Shown here one piece after another: positions 17,567 to 25,096 of a stretch of DNA of 31,877 bases. The notes under the pieces were generated by a model, which was given only the letters and a program-made list of their open reading frames with translations, made no database searches and was not told the origin of the DNA. Source of the DNA: Bacteroidales bacterium UBA3684 (GTDB taxonomy: Bacteria; Bacteroidota; Bacteroidia; Bacteroidales; P3); NCBI GenBank assembly GCA_002372855.1, contig DFIZ01000022.1, positions 1 through 31,877 of the forward strand. Reading direction: 5' to 3'. Position 1 is the stretch's first letter, and every line of letters starts with the position of its first letter. The position numbers were made by a program, and so were the translations under genes.

Positions 17567-18151
17567 TTATTCTTCAAATTCAATGATGCCTCGCTGCCGT
17601 GTGACGCGCAGGTTGGTCATGTTGGCGTCGCTCGTGAACCCGTCGCCATATGTGATGCGGTTCCCGTTCACGGCTCGCACGCTGTGGTTCGAGTAGATAA
17701 GGTCCTCGTCCGACTTCCACACGATGTCTTCCAGATACACCGTGTCGCCGTTGGTGTAGTCGATGACCACCACGCTGTCCTTGGCCGTCAGTATGTTGCG
17801 GTCGTCGTACGAGGTGGCCCTGTCGGCCCGGATGAAGGTCTGCAGCCTGCGGTCCCCGTCATAAAAACGCAACTCTACCCCGTTGGGGTAGATGGTGCGT
17901 GTGTCGGGCGTGCGAAACTGCACTATGCGCGGCGCGTCGAGCTCCAGCTGCAGTTTCCCTTCGTTGCTGCGCCATATGTGTCCGTCGAGTATCTCCTGGT
18001 CGGGACGCTGTTGGCGGTCGAAACGGCTGATGTCCTTCATGTCGTTGCTGCAGGACATTACAGCGGAAAGTGAAAACAGAAAAACGAAAAAGCAGCTTAC
18101 GCGGCCATGCCGCGTAAGCTTGTTTCTCTTTTCCCTTTTTCCCTTTCCCAT
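17567..18151 (-). CDS. lptC: LPS export periplasmic protein LptC (lipoprotein form)
   Basis: A 194-residue LptC, which passes LPS from the LptB2FG transporter to the periplasmic bridge. Bacteroidota forms are lipoproteins; here the lipobox is VMSC at Cys34. The body has the LptC beta-jelly-roll signature: [72 protein letters not shown] and [15 protein letters not shown]. It ends 4 bases before lpxD and starts 4 bases after the TPR gene. The signal-peptide coding region is one long inverted repeat whose core is a perfect 12-bp stem. Confidence 0.93.
   Translation of the reverse strand: MGKGKREKRNKLTRHGRVSCFFVFLFSLSAVMSCSNDMKDISRFDRQQRPDQEILDGHIWRSNEGKLQLELDAPRIVQFRTPDTRTIYPNGVELRFYDGDRRLQTFIRADRATSYDDRNILTAKDSVVVIDYTNGDTVYLEDIVWKSDEDLIYSNHSVRAVNGNRITYGDGFTSDANMTNLRVTRQRGIIEFEE
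18094..18120. repeat. Perfect 12-bp palindrome in the lptC signal-peptide region
   Basis: AGCTTACGCGGC (18094-18105), loop CAT, GCCGCGTAAGCT (18109-18120). On the coding strand it encodes KLTRHGRVS. Purine-rich DNA on one side (KGKREKRN) and pyrimidine-rich DNA on the other (FFVFLFSL) extend it imperfectly. The opposite strand reads [15 protein letters not shown], so the motif is nearly symmetric. Confidence 0.9.
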
Positions 18152-18155
18152 CTCC

Positions 18156-19505
18156 TTATCTCGTTCTCACCGTGGTCGATTCGCCAACCCATCCGGGTAC
18201 GGTGAAGCGGTTGCCGTTCTCCAGGCCGGCCATGAAGGCGTCGGTCTGCTTCGGGAAGCGGGCGGTGTAGGCGCTGATCATGCGGTTGCATGCCTCGACG
18301 TTGCCCTCCGAGGAGTCGACGGATTTGGATTTTACCAGCTTGTCCACGGCAGCCCAGTACACACTGTGGCCGTTGATATTGTCCTCTGTGGCGCTCGAGG
18401 CGCTGGCGGCATACATGCTGGCAATCATGCGGTAGGGCTCACCCTTGGTGCGGTCGGTCTCGGCGGCGTTGTTGTAGGCCGTGCGGGCGGCGCTGTAGCT
18501 CCTGGCTCCGTTGTAGGCGTGGCCAAGGTAGAGGTAGGCCTTGTATTTGTCCTTCTGCGTGGTGACACCTTCCACAGCATCCTTCAGGTACTCGATGGCC
18601 TTGCTGTAATCTTTCTTCTGCAGGCACATCTGACCCATGTTCAGGGCAGTGGCGGGAGTGGGTTCCAGGCGGTAGAGGTTCTCGGTGGCCGAGAAGAAGA
18701 GGGCCTGGTCGGTGCAACCCTTCTTCGACATGATGTTGGTGATTTTCTTCAGCAGGTCCACGTTCTCGGGGTCGGCCTCGAACTTCTTGCTGTAAATCTC
18801 CACCAGCTGATCGCAGGTGGCGTAGGGAGAGAAGGCGGCCTCGACACCGGCGATGTAGCCGCGGATGGTGGCAGCCTTGGCGCTGTCGTCGATGTTCTTC
18901 TGCAGCTCGTCCTCCAGCTTCTCGCTGGCAATGTCGTAGTTGTCGACCACCAGCGTGGGCTCGGCCTTGCCGGCACGCACATAGTTGATGGTGGCTTCCA
19001 TGTATTTCACCAGGTAGGCGGCCTCAAGCTCGCCGTCCATTCTCACTGCCTGGTCGTAGAGGGCGTAGTAGCGCTCCAGACCGGCTTCCTCCATCAGCTC
19101 CTCCAGCTCCATGGCTTTCTTGGCGGTCCATTTGGGCGCCTCGCCGTAGTTGGCAATGCGGGTATCGTACATGCGCATCAGCTCTTCGATGAGGGTGTCG
19201 CGCTCGGCCGGGGTCTTGGCTTTGGCAATCATCACTCTCATGATGTTGGTACCGTTGATGTAGAGGTTCTTGCTCTGCTTGGGGCAGTTGGCAACAACCT
19301 GATGCCAGTTGGGGTAGGCTTCCTCAAGCCAGCGGGTGTCCTTGGTGGCTTTGTACTGCTTGATAGCATCCTGATAGAGCGACACAGGTGTCATCATCTC
19401 CTGCTGTACTTCTTCCGAGCAGCCCCAGTTGGGCAGCTGGGCCATCGCTGTGGTTCCCATGGCTGCCATAAAGATTCCCATCGTCAGTGTTTTGATCGTT
19501 TTCAT
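18156..19505 (-). CDS. Periplasmic tetratricopeptide-repeat protein
   Basis: A 449-residue exported helical-repeat protein. The signal peptide ends AMA with mature Gln23. The body is alpha-helical with TPR-like units, clearest at about 290-370 (PATALNMGQMCLQKKDYSKAIEYLKDAVEG, YKAYLYLGHAYNGARSYSAARTAYNNAAE). No enzyme motif is seen. In Bacteroides, homologous genes commonly lie between an outer-membrane porin and lptC, the same order as here, so a scaffold role in envelope biogenesis is plausible but unproven. A 103-base gap precedes it without a recognisable -7 box. Confidence 0.85.
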   Translation of the reverse strand: MKTIKTLTMGIFMAAMGTTAMAQLPNWGCSEEVQQEMMTPVSLYQDAIKQYKATKDTRWLEEAYPNWHQVVANCPKQSKNLYINGTNIMRVMIAKAKTPAERDTLIEELMRMYDTRIANYGEAPKWTAKKAMELEELMEEAGLERYYALYDQAVRMDGELEAAYLVKYMEATINYVRAGKAEPTLVVDNYDIASEKLEDELQKNIDDSAKAATIRGYIAGVEAAFSPYATCDQLVEIYSKKFEADPENVDLLKKITNIMSKKGCTDQALFFSATENLYRLEPTPATALNMGQMCLQKKDYSKAIEYLKDAVEGVTTQKDKYKAYLYLGHAYNGARSYSAARTAYNNAAETDRTKGEPYRMIASMYAASASSATEDNINGHSVYWAAVDKLVKSKSVDSSEGNVEACNRMISAYTARFPKQTDAFMAGLENGNRFTVPGWVGESTTVRTR

Positions 19506-19608
19506 CTCTGTTATGTTTTATTTTTGTTTGTTCCAATTATGTTTTTTCTCTCTTTATTTCTTTAGTGCCGTTAGGAGTGGTTTTATTGCATCCTCCCCCT
19601 TCTTCGGC

Positions 19609-20946
19609 CTAGTTGTATTTGCGCTTGGCGAACCATCGCTCGCAGGTGCTCACGCCGATGCCTATCGTGAGGCAGTTGCGCTGCAGCAGGTCTTTGTTGC
19701 CCACGCTGCGGTAGCCCACGGAGAGGTTGAGCAGCGATTTGCCCTTGCGCATGGGCAGGGCGGCTCCCAGGCCGAAGCCCCAGGCGTTGACAACCTCCGA
19801 GCGGCCGTTGATGTTCAGCCGCATGGCTCCCTGCTCAAGGTTGATGCCGGCGCTCCAGCTGATGCGCCCCCAGTACGACGAGGCGTCCATCGTGCCCGTC
19901 TTCTCGAAAGCCAGGGCGTAGCGGCTGTAGGGACCGTAGTCGAGCGAGCTCTCGCCGAAGACCGGCGGCGTGATGCCCTCGGTGTATTTCATGCCGGCCC
20001 ATCCGGCAAAGGTCACGTCGGCGGCCACCATCCACTGGTTGTTGCGCGCCAGGCTCAGGCCGATGCCTATGGTGTGGTCCTGCTCCAGGGTGCTCTCCAC
20101 CGTCGCCGACTGCCCCGCGGCGGGGAAGATGGTGTCCACCAGGCTCTGGTCGCTGCCGTGGTAGGTGTAGATAAGCACCTTGTCGTCGACATTCATCTTG
20201 CGGTAGGGCTTGTAGGTGACGCCTACGCCGAGGGTGTACTTCTCGCCCAGCGGCTCCCAGTATTGGACGCCCAGGTCGAACAGCAGGTTGCCCATACGCG
20301 TCTCCTTCAGGCGGCGCTTGTCCATGTAGTGCGTGCTGTCGATACCTTGGAAGTCGTAGGAGAGGGCCTGCTGGATGCGGCCCGTCAGCAGGTCGACGTT
20401 GAAGCCTGCCTGCAGGCGGCGCCCCTCGACGCCGTTGCCCAGAATGTTGAAAGAGCTGCCGACGAACACCATGCTCACTCCGCCCGTGCCGTCGTAGATG
20501 TTCTTCACCACACTGTTGTTCAGGTAGGTACTCTCCCACACCGACGCGTAGTCCACCGTGCTGTAGGGCAGCAGACCTGCCGCGGCCTTCCACCACTTGG
20601 TGATGGGCAGGCCGAACATCAGGTGGCTGATGTTGCCGTCGGCGTCGTTGGCGCGTTCGGCGTTGTTCTGCAGGCGCGTCAGCTGGATGTTGGCACCCAT
20701 GTCGAACACAAAGCTCTCCATCCCTATCGAGCCGTAGGAGGCCGGATTGAAGGGGTTGATGCAGTTGCTCCCCGACACGGTGTAGGCCACGCCGCCCATA
20801 CGGTTCACCGTAGGCACGGTGTAGGGCAGGTCGCTGAAGCCCAGCCCGAATTGCGAGTAGGGCATGTTGAACCCGTTTTGGGCTGCAGCACAGCCCATCA
20901 AGCCCATCAGGCCCATCAAACCCATTATAAGTCTCTTATTTCTCAT
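19609..20946 (-). CDS. Outer-membrane beta-barrel (FadL/OmpP1-like porin)
   Basis: A 445-residue outer-membrane protein. The signal peptide ends AAA with mature Gln23; its core is a repeated LMG triplet made by a 9-bp tandem repeat. The mature start (YSQFGLGFSDLPYTVPTVNRMGGVAYTVSG...INPFNPASYGSI) resembles Bacteroidota proteins annotated as FadL/OmpP1-type hydrophobic-compound transporters. Alternating aromatic beta strands follow to the end, although the very last residues (WFAKRKYN) are not a textbook barrel terminus. It overlaps coaX by 11 bases. The substrate is not predictable from sequence alone. Confidence 0.85.
   Translation of the reverse strand: MRNKRLIMGLMGLMGLMGCAAAQNGFNMPYSQFGLGFSDLPYTVPTVNRMGGVAYTVSGSNCINPFNPASYGSIGMESFVFDMGANIQLTRLQNNAERANDADGNISHLMFGLPITKWWKAAAGLLPYSTVDYASVWESTYLNNSVVKNIYDGTGGVSMVFVGSSFNILGNGVEGRRLQAGFNVDLLTGRIQQALSYDFQGIDSTHYMDKRRLKETRMGNLLFDLGVQYWEPLGEKYTLGVGVTYKPYRKMNVDDKVLIYTYHGSDQSLVDTIFPAAGQSATVESTLEQDHTIGIGLSLARNNQWMVAADVTFAGWAGMKYTEGITPPVFGESSLDYGPYSRYALAFEKTGTMDASSYWGRISWSAGINLEQGAMRLNINGRSEVVNAWGFGLGAALPMRKGKSLLNLSVGYRSVGNKDLLQRNCLTIGIGVSTCERWFAKRKYN
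20893..20925. repeat. 9-bp tandem repeat in the porin signal peptide
   Basis: GCCCATCAA, GCCCATCAG, GCCCATCAA and a partial ACCCAT are in exact 9-base register. On the coding strand this gives repeated M-G-L. Gain or loss of a unit stays in frame and would change the length of the hydrophobic core by three residues. Confidence 0.85.
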
Positions 20947-21628
20947 TGTATGTCATTATCTCGTTCAGTCCAATCATTGTCAGGTGCGGCACGTGCTCCC
21001 ACCCCCGGGCTCCCGACGCCGCAAGGCGTTCGGCGTCGCCGCCGGTGAGCAGCACCCGCAAGGCCGGGGCCTTCTCCTTGTAGAGCGCCACATAGCCCGC
21101 CAGGGCCAGGAGCGTGGCCCCCAGTGTGCCGGCAAGGATGCTCTCCTCGGTCGATCGTCCCAGCACGGGGGCTTTCTCCACCCCCTCGATATCTATTAAC
21201 GGCAATTTCGCCGTAAAAGTATGTAGCGCCTGCAAATTCATTTTCAATCCCGGCATGATGGCCCCGCCGTGGTAGGTGCCGTCGGCATCGACAAAGTCCA
21301 CCGTGATGCACGTCCCCGCGTCGATCACCAGGCAGGCCTCGCCGGGGTGCAGCCCCGCGGCGCCGCAGGCGTCGGCCACACGGTCGGCCCCCAGCGTCTC
21401 GGGCGTCTTGTAGTCCAGGCGTATGGGCAGCGGCATGGCGGAATCGAAAAGTGTGTACCGGCACGGAAAACCCTCCAGCACCTTGGTGTCGCCGCTGGCG
21501 CACACCATGATGTTGCCGGCCTCGCGCAGCAGCCCCTCGGGCAGCCCGTAGCCGTGCCCCGTGAGCTCGCGTCCTTCGAACGAGGCCCACTTTGTGGCGG
21601 TGTTTCCTATGTCTATCGTCAGGTTCAT
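20936..21628 (-). CDS. coaX: Type III pantothenate kinase
   Basis: A 230-residue CoaX, the first step of coenzyme A synthesis (pantothenate to 4'-phosphopantothenate). It has the ASKHA-fold P-loop LTIDIGNTATKWASF at the start. Next come TLGADRVADACGA (with the active-site Asp), CLVIDAGTCITVDFVD (phosphate-2 motif) and HGGAIMPGLKMN. The length is close to the usual 240-260. The ATG at 21628 overlaps the pth stop by 4 bases (21625-21628) and gives the family's normal N-terminus. Confidence 0.96.
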   Translation of the reverse strand: MNLTIDIGNTATKWASFEGRELTGHGYGLPEGLLREAGNIMVCASGDTKVLEGFPCRYTLFDSAMPLPIRLDYKTPETLGADRVADACGAAGLHPGEACLVIDAGTCITVDFVDADGTYHGGAIMPGLKMNLQALHTFTAKLPLIDIEGVEKAPVLGRSTEESILAGTLGATLLALAGYVALYKEKAPALRVLLTGGDAERLAASGARGWEHVPHLTMIGLNEIMTYNEK

Positions 21629-22299
21629 TGCTGGTTGTCGTTTTTCGTCTCGCCGTGGGCGTTGCCTTTCTTGTTGTAGAGGTTCATGGTGCGGTCGATG
21701 CCTTGGGTGGCGAAGCACTTGACGGCGTCGCAGGCCTGCTCCACGGCGGCCTCGACGCGCACAAGGTCCTCCTCGGGGAACCGCCCCAGCACGAAGTCCA
21801 CCTGGTGGCCGCGGCCGAAGTCGCTGCCCACGCCCACGCGCAGCCGGTTGTAGTTCTGTGTGCCCAGCAGGGCCTCGATGTCCGCCAGGCCGTTGTGGCC
21901 GCCGGCGGCGCCCTGCTTCTTGATGCGGATGATGCCGGGGTCCAGCGCCAGGTCGTCCACCACCACCATCAGGTTCTCCAGCTCTATTTTCTCGGCCTGC
22001 AGCCAGTACTTCACGGCTTTGCCGCTGAGGTTCATGTAGGTGGTGGGCTTGATGAGCACCAGCGTGCGCCCCTTGTGGCGCACCTCCGTGCGGTAGGCGT
22101 GGCGCTCCAGGCTCCAGCGGCCCTCGCCGGCCTTGGCCAGCGCGTCCACCACCATGAAGCCCGCATTGTGGCGCGTGCCCTCGTATTCGGCACCCACATT
22201 GCCCAGTCCCACTATAAGATATTTGCTCACAGTGTCTCCAATTGTTTCTTTACAATCCTTTCTTTTACAATATGATATAATCTTACCCCAAAGGCTCAT
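21625..22299 (-). CDS. pth: Peptidyl-tRNA hydrolase
   Basis: Recycles peptidyl-tRNA by cleaving the ester bond. The core KYLIVGLGNVGAEYEGTRHNAGF holds the catalytic His, and IKPTTYMNLSG, VVVDDLALDPG and GAAGGHNGL are family signatures. The start is uncertain. ATG at 22299 fits the promoter spacing seen for the efp and toxin-antitoxin operons and gives 224 residues, with about 23 extra, unusually AT-rich codons. GTG at 22230, preceded by GGAG, gives 201 residues and matches the usual Pth N-terminus. A longer frame from 22320 is excluded because it would start inside the -7 box. It leads the eleven-gene cluster. Confidence 0.93.
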   Translation of the reverse strand: MSLWGKIISYCKRKDCKETIGDTVSKYLIVGLGNVGAEYEGTRHNAGFMVVDALAKAGEGRWSLERHAYRTEVRHKGRTLVLIKPTTYMNLSGKAVKYWLQAEKIELENLMVVVDDLALDPGIIRIKKQGAAGGHNGLADIEALLGTQNYNRLRVGVGSDFGRGHQVDFVLGRFPEEDLVRVEAAVEQACDAVKCFATQGIDRTMNLYNKKGNAHGETKNDNQQ

Positions 22300-22317
22300 C
22301 ACATCAAATTTAAACTG

Positions 22318-22325
22318 CAAAGATA
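22318..22325 (-). promoter_or_regulatory. -7 box of the pth-led cluster
   Basis: On the minus strand this reads TATCTTTG, an exact TAnnTTTG match, 19 bases from the ATG at 22299. The same octamer precedes the antitoxin gene. No clear -33 TTTG is seen. Gaps of at most about 100 bases to 9556 suggest this could drive much of the eleven-gene run, with internal promoters possible. Confidence 0.65.
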
Positions 22326-22408
22326 CAAAAATTTTTTTATATTAATGTCTCTTATAAAGAAAAATTCGGAAAACATTCCTCCCCGACCCCTGTCAACAAC
22401 CCACCCGA

Positions 22409-22436
22409 GAGGTACATAATTCGGCATTTCTTATAT
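22409..22436 (+). repeat. Dispersed TACCAAATTCGGC-type repeat, copy B
   Basis: GAGGTACATAATTCGGC followed by ATTTCTTATAT. It differs from copy A by two bases over 28. It runs directly into the 11-bp array, with the last nine bases forming the first array unit. Confidence 0.75.
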
Positions 22437-22539
22437 TGTTCTTATATCGTTTTCATATCGTTCTCATATACTTCTCATATACTTCTTATATAGGTGATAT
22501 AAGAAGTATATGAGAAGTATATAGGAACGATATAAGAAG
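22428..22539. repeat. 11-bp-period array forming a long hairpin, AT-rich type
   Basis: Six units in exact 11-base register (TTCTTATATTG, TTCTTATATCG, TTTTCATATCG, TTCTCATATAC twice, TTCTTATATAG) fill 22428-22493. A GTG spacer follows, then about four inverted units (22497-22539). The innermost 21 bases of each arm are perfectly complementary around the loop AGGTG. The period is close to one DNA helical turn. It sits between the C69 peptidase stop and the pth promoter. Nothing else is seen in 22326-22584. Confidence 0.85.
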
Positions 22540-22584
22540 GGTCCTCTTATGTCCCTTTCGGGTGGGTGTGGGGGAGGGTGGCGG

Positions 22585-24342
22585 TTAGTGCTCGAGGATG
22601 ACGTCGCCGTGGTCGCGGACGATCATGCGGTACCATTCGGGGCGGTACTGGGGCTGGAGGGGGAAGGCGGCCATGCCGGTGGAGGTGCGCTCGAAGCGGC
22701 CGTCTTTCTCTTTCTTGATGTTGCCGTCGATGTATTTGACGAGGAGGTAGCGGTCGAGGTTGTTCCACTCCTTCATCATCTTGTCGGCCTGGCGGCCGGA
22801 GAAGTCGTTGAGCTGGTTGGTGAGGGCCTGGCCGTCGAGGTTCTTGACGCGGGCGTCGAATTTCTGGACGTCGGCGATGTAGGTGCTTTCGAGGTTGGAC
22901 TGCACTTTCTGGAGGTCGCGGATCATGTCGCTGTAGCGGCTGTAGACGAAGTTGGTGACGCGGTTGAAGAGCCAGAAGGCGGAGGTTTCGCTGTAGGTCA
23001 GCATGTCGCCGTTGCCCTGGCGGAAGCAGAGGGGTATTTCGGTGATGCCGCAGTACATGGGGCAGTAGACGGTGGAGTAGGTGTCGTCGACGCCGAACCA
23101 GAGGATGCCGCCGACTTTGGAGGGCAGCCATCCGCGGCACTGTGCCACGAAGGAGAAGCCGGTCTGCTGGGTGGAGGTGGCGCGCTCGTGGATGTAGCTC
23201 TTGCCGTCGACTTCAAAACCCATGGGGCGCCAGCGGTAGGGGCAGTTGAAGGGGCCTGCGCCGAGGTCCTTGGTCATGTCCATGGAGGTGCCTTCGTAGT
23301 GGTCGCGCATGAGGTTCATGACGTCGTGGACGTCGAGTTTGTGGTCGGGTTTGACCCAGAGGGGGAGGCGTTCGGCCGTGGCGTCGCCCATGGCGTAGCG
23401 CTCGTAGCGCTGCATGCCGGTGGCAACGCGGTTGAACATGGCGTAGACGCGGGCGTCGCAGCCGCGGAGGCCGCTGAAGGTCAGCGGGGCGTAGGTGTCG
23501 CAGAAGGAGAAGTCGGCGTCGGTGCCGTCGTACCAGCCGCAGGCGCGGGCGTAGGTGATGACGTCGGCGCTGTAGACGCATTCGACCTCGGGCTCGTAGA
23601 TGTAGTCGAGGTGGAGGCTGGAGATGGCGGCGTGGAGGCCTTTGCCTTTGGCTTTCTTGAATTTGCCTTCCTGGGGGAACTGGGTGATGCGGGCCTGGTT
23701 GGCGTGGCCGGAGACGTAGCCGTCGGGGATACGGCGGGCCACCCAGACGCCGCCGTCGGTGTATTTATATTTCAGTTTCTTGGCCAGGTCGGCTTTGACG
23801 GTGCCCTGGCGTTTGCCGATGAGTTCGAGGATCCACACCTCGTTGGGGTCGGCGATGGAGAAGCTTTCGCCTTCGCTGTGGTAGGGGTAGTCGCGGAGGA
23901 ATCCGGCGAGGACGACGATGGCCTCGCGGGCGTTCTTGGCGCGCTGGAGGGTGAGGTAGATGAGCGAGCCGTAGTCGATGCCGCCTTCAATCTCGGTGGC
24001 CAGTTCCTTGCGGCCGCCGTAGGTGGTCTCGCCGATGGCCAGGGCGTGCTCGTTCATGTTGCCCACGACGCTGTAGGTGTGAGCCACCTGGGGGATCTGG
24101 ATGAGCTTGGTGCCGGTGTCCCAGTCGACCACATGGAAGAGGGTGCCGGCGGGGTAGTCGGCGGCGCGGCGGTAGTAGAGCTCGCCGTAGAGGGTGTGGC
24201 TGTCGGCGGCGTAGGTAATCATGGTGCTGCCGTCCTTGGTGGCACCTTTGGAGAAGAGGAAATTGGTGCAGGCCTCGGCGGTGGTGCCGAAGAACATCGC
24301 TGCGCTGAGCAGCCCTGCTGCAATGATACGGGTGAATTTCAT
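22585..24342 (-). CDS. Secreted C69-family dipeptidase
   Basis: A 585-residue Ntn-hydrolase dipeptidase (peptidase family C69, PepD-like). The signal peptide ends AEA and the mature N-terminal residue would be Cys25 (ACTNFLFSKGATKDGSTM), the expected nucleophile exposed by cleavage. Other landmarks are GNMNEHALAIGETTYGG, EGGIDYGSLIYLTLQRAKNAREA, SFSIADPNEVWILELIGK and GVWVARRIPDGY. It likely hydrolyses dipeptides in the periplasm or outside the cell. It lies 25 bases after the toxin gene with no visible promoter between them, so it may be read through from the toxin-antitoxin promoter. Confidence 0.93.
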   Translation of the reverse strand: MKFTRIIAAGLLSAAMFFGTTAEACTNFLFSKGATKDGSTMITYAADSHTLYGELYYRRAADYPAGTLFHVVDWDTGTKLIQIPQVAHTYSVVGNMNEHALAIGETTYGGRKELATEIEGGIDYGSLIYLTLQRAKNAREAIVVLAGFLRDYPYHSEGESFSIADPNEVWILELIGKRQGTVKADLAKKLKYKYTDGGVWVARRIPDGYVSGHANQARITQFPQEGKFKKAKGKGLHAAISSLHLDYIYEPEVECVYSADVITYARACGWYDGTDADFSFCDTYAPLTFSGLRGCDARVYAMFNRVATGMQRYERYAMGDATAERLPLWVKPDHKLDVHDVMNLMRDHYEGTSMDMTKDLGAGPFNCPYRWRPMGFEVDGKSYIHERATSTQQTGFSFVAQCRGWLPSKVGGILWFGVDDTYSTVYCPMYCGITEIPLCFRQGNGDMLTYSETSAFWLFNRVTNFVYSRYSDMIRDLQKVQSNLESTYIADVQKFDARVKNLDGQALTNQLNDFSGRQADKMMKEWNNLDRYLLVKYIDGNIKKEKDGRFERTSTGMAAFPLQPQYRPEWYRMIVRDHGDVILEH

Positions 24343-24367
24343 AGGGTTTGGTGTTTTATTGTTTTTG

Positions 24368-24685
24368 TTATATTCTTTTTTTCAGGGTTGTTTCCAGGTT
24401 GTCGGTGTCCCGCCGGTTGTCCCACACGGCGACAATGCTGACAAGGTGTTCGGATTCGTTTACGATGTAGTATAGATTGGTATGTTTTGCTGCCAGCACC
24501 CTGCAGGGGGAATAGGTGTCGGAGAGGTGGCCCAGGAAGGGGAAGCGGGAGAGGTTGTTTTCGGCGTCACGAAGTGCGTTGATGAATTTTTTTGAAGCGG
24601 TTGTACCAGTGGTGGACTTGACGAATGCCACTATGTTTTTGGCATCGTCGAGCGAGGCGCTGCTCCATTTGACTTCGTATATCAT
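24368..24685 (-). CDS. ParE/RelE-family toxin
   Basis: A 105-residue protein with the ParE/RelE fold. It opens YEVKWSSASLDDAKNIVAFV; a helix follows, then FPFLGHLSDTYSPCRVLAAKHTNLYYIVNESEHLVSIVAVWDNRRDTD, the typical beta strands with Arg and Tyr. Family members inhibit either gyrase (ParE) or translation (RelE); the sequence does not decide which. The ATG overlaps the antitoxin stop by ATGA, the standard coupled arrangement. No truncation is seen. Confidence 0.85.
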   Translation of the reverse strand: MIYEVKWSSASLDDAKNIVAFVKSTTGTTASKKFINALRDAENNLSRFPFLGHLSDTYSPCRVLAAKHTNLYYIVNESEHLVSIVAVWDNRRDTDNLETTLKKRI

Positions 24686-24960
24686 AATGCCTCAAGCTCT
24701 TTGAAAAACTCGTCGCTTGATAGCATGGACGAGGGTTCTTCTTCCATTTGTTGAATTCTTCTGTCCAGCTCCTCCTTTTTTTCTTCGACCGTTCGTGGAG
24801 GAAAAACATTCTGGATGAGTTTGGCAATTTCGTCGTCGGATGTTTTTTCTTTTGTCGGAAGCACAAGTTCCATAATGAAATGGCGAGCTCTGGCAGTGAG
24901 CTCTTCCACGGTGTATGTGCCTGTGCTGGGTACCTCGAAACTGATTCTAGTATTCTCCAT
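24682..24960 (-). CDS. Antitoxin partner of the ParE/RelE toxin
   Basis: A 92-residue acidic protein. Its N-terminal part (ISFEVPSTGTYTVEELTARARHFI) resembles the short DNA-binding or dimerisation segments of Bacteroidota antitoxins. The C-terminal half (about 55-92) is a charged helix rich in Glu, as expected for a region that wraps a toxin. No standard helix-turn-helix or AbrB motif is obvious, so the assignment rests mainly on position before the toxin and on the ATGA overlap. The promoter box lies 23 bases upstream; autoregulation is likely by analogy. Confidence 0.75.
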   Translation of the reverse strand: MENTRISFEVPSTGTYTVEELTARARHFIMELVLPTKEKTSDDEIAKLIQNVFPPRTVEEKKEELDRRIQQMEEEPSSMLSSDEFFKELEAL

Positions 24961-24982
24961 TTTTGTCTTTTATTTCAAAGTG

Positions 24983-24990
24983 CAAAGATA
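24983..24990 (-). promoter_or_regulatory. -7 box of the toxin-antitoxin promoter
   Basis: On the minus strand this reads TATCTTTG, identical to the pth box and 23 bases from the antitoxin ATG. The predicted leader is about 15 bases. Confidence 0.6.
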
Positions 24991-25060
24991 CAACTTTATT
25001 TTGATATGGGATAAAAAAGTGTTTTTTTCGCACCGGATGTCAGATTGCGGGCGGGAAATG

Positions 25061-25068
25061 TGTATTTG
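25061..25068 (+). promoter_or_regulatory. Weak -7 box before the FISUMP-like lipoprotein gene
   Basis: TGTATTTG matches TAnnTTTG except at the second base, 28 bases upstream of the ATG at 25097. No clear -33 element. It would be the only recognisable promoter for the plus-strand run ending at 31823. Confidence 0.35.
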
Positions 25069-25096
25069 ATTTTAGAAACGAAAAAACCTTTATTTT

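Noticed and set aside
21629-21718. Longer N-terminus for CoaX
   Set aside because: It overlaps pth in another frame and precedes the invariant CoaX opening NLTIDIGNT.
22428-22539. Possible CRISPR array
   Set aside because: Units are 11 bases without spacers and turn into an inverted set; no cas genes are present.
22549-24441. Plus-strand open frame of 630 codons
   Set aside because: Antisense to the C69 dipeptidase; composition is that of a complementary-strand shadow.
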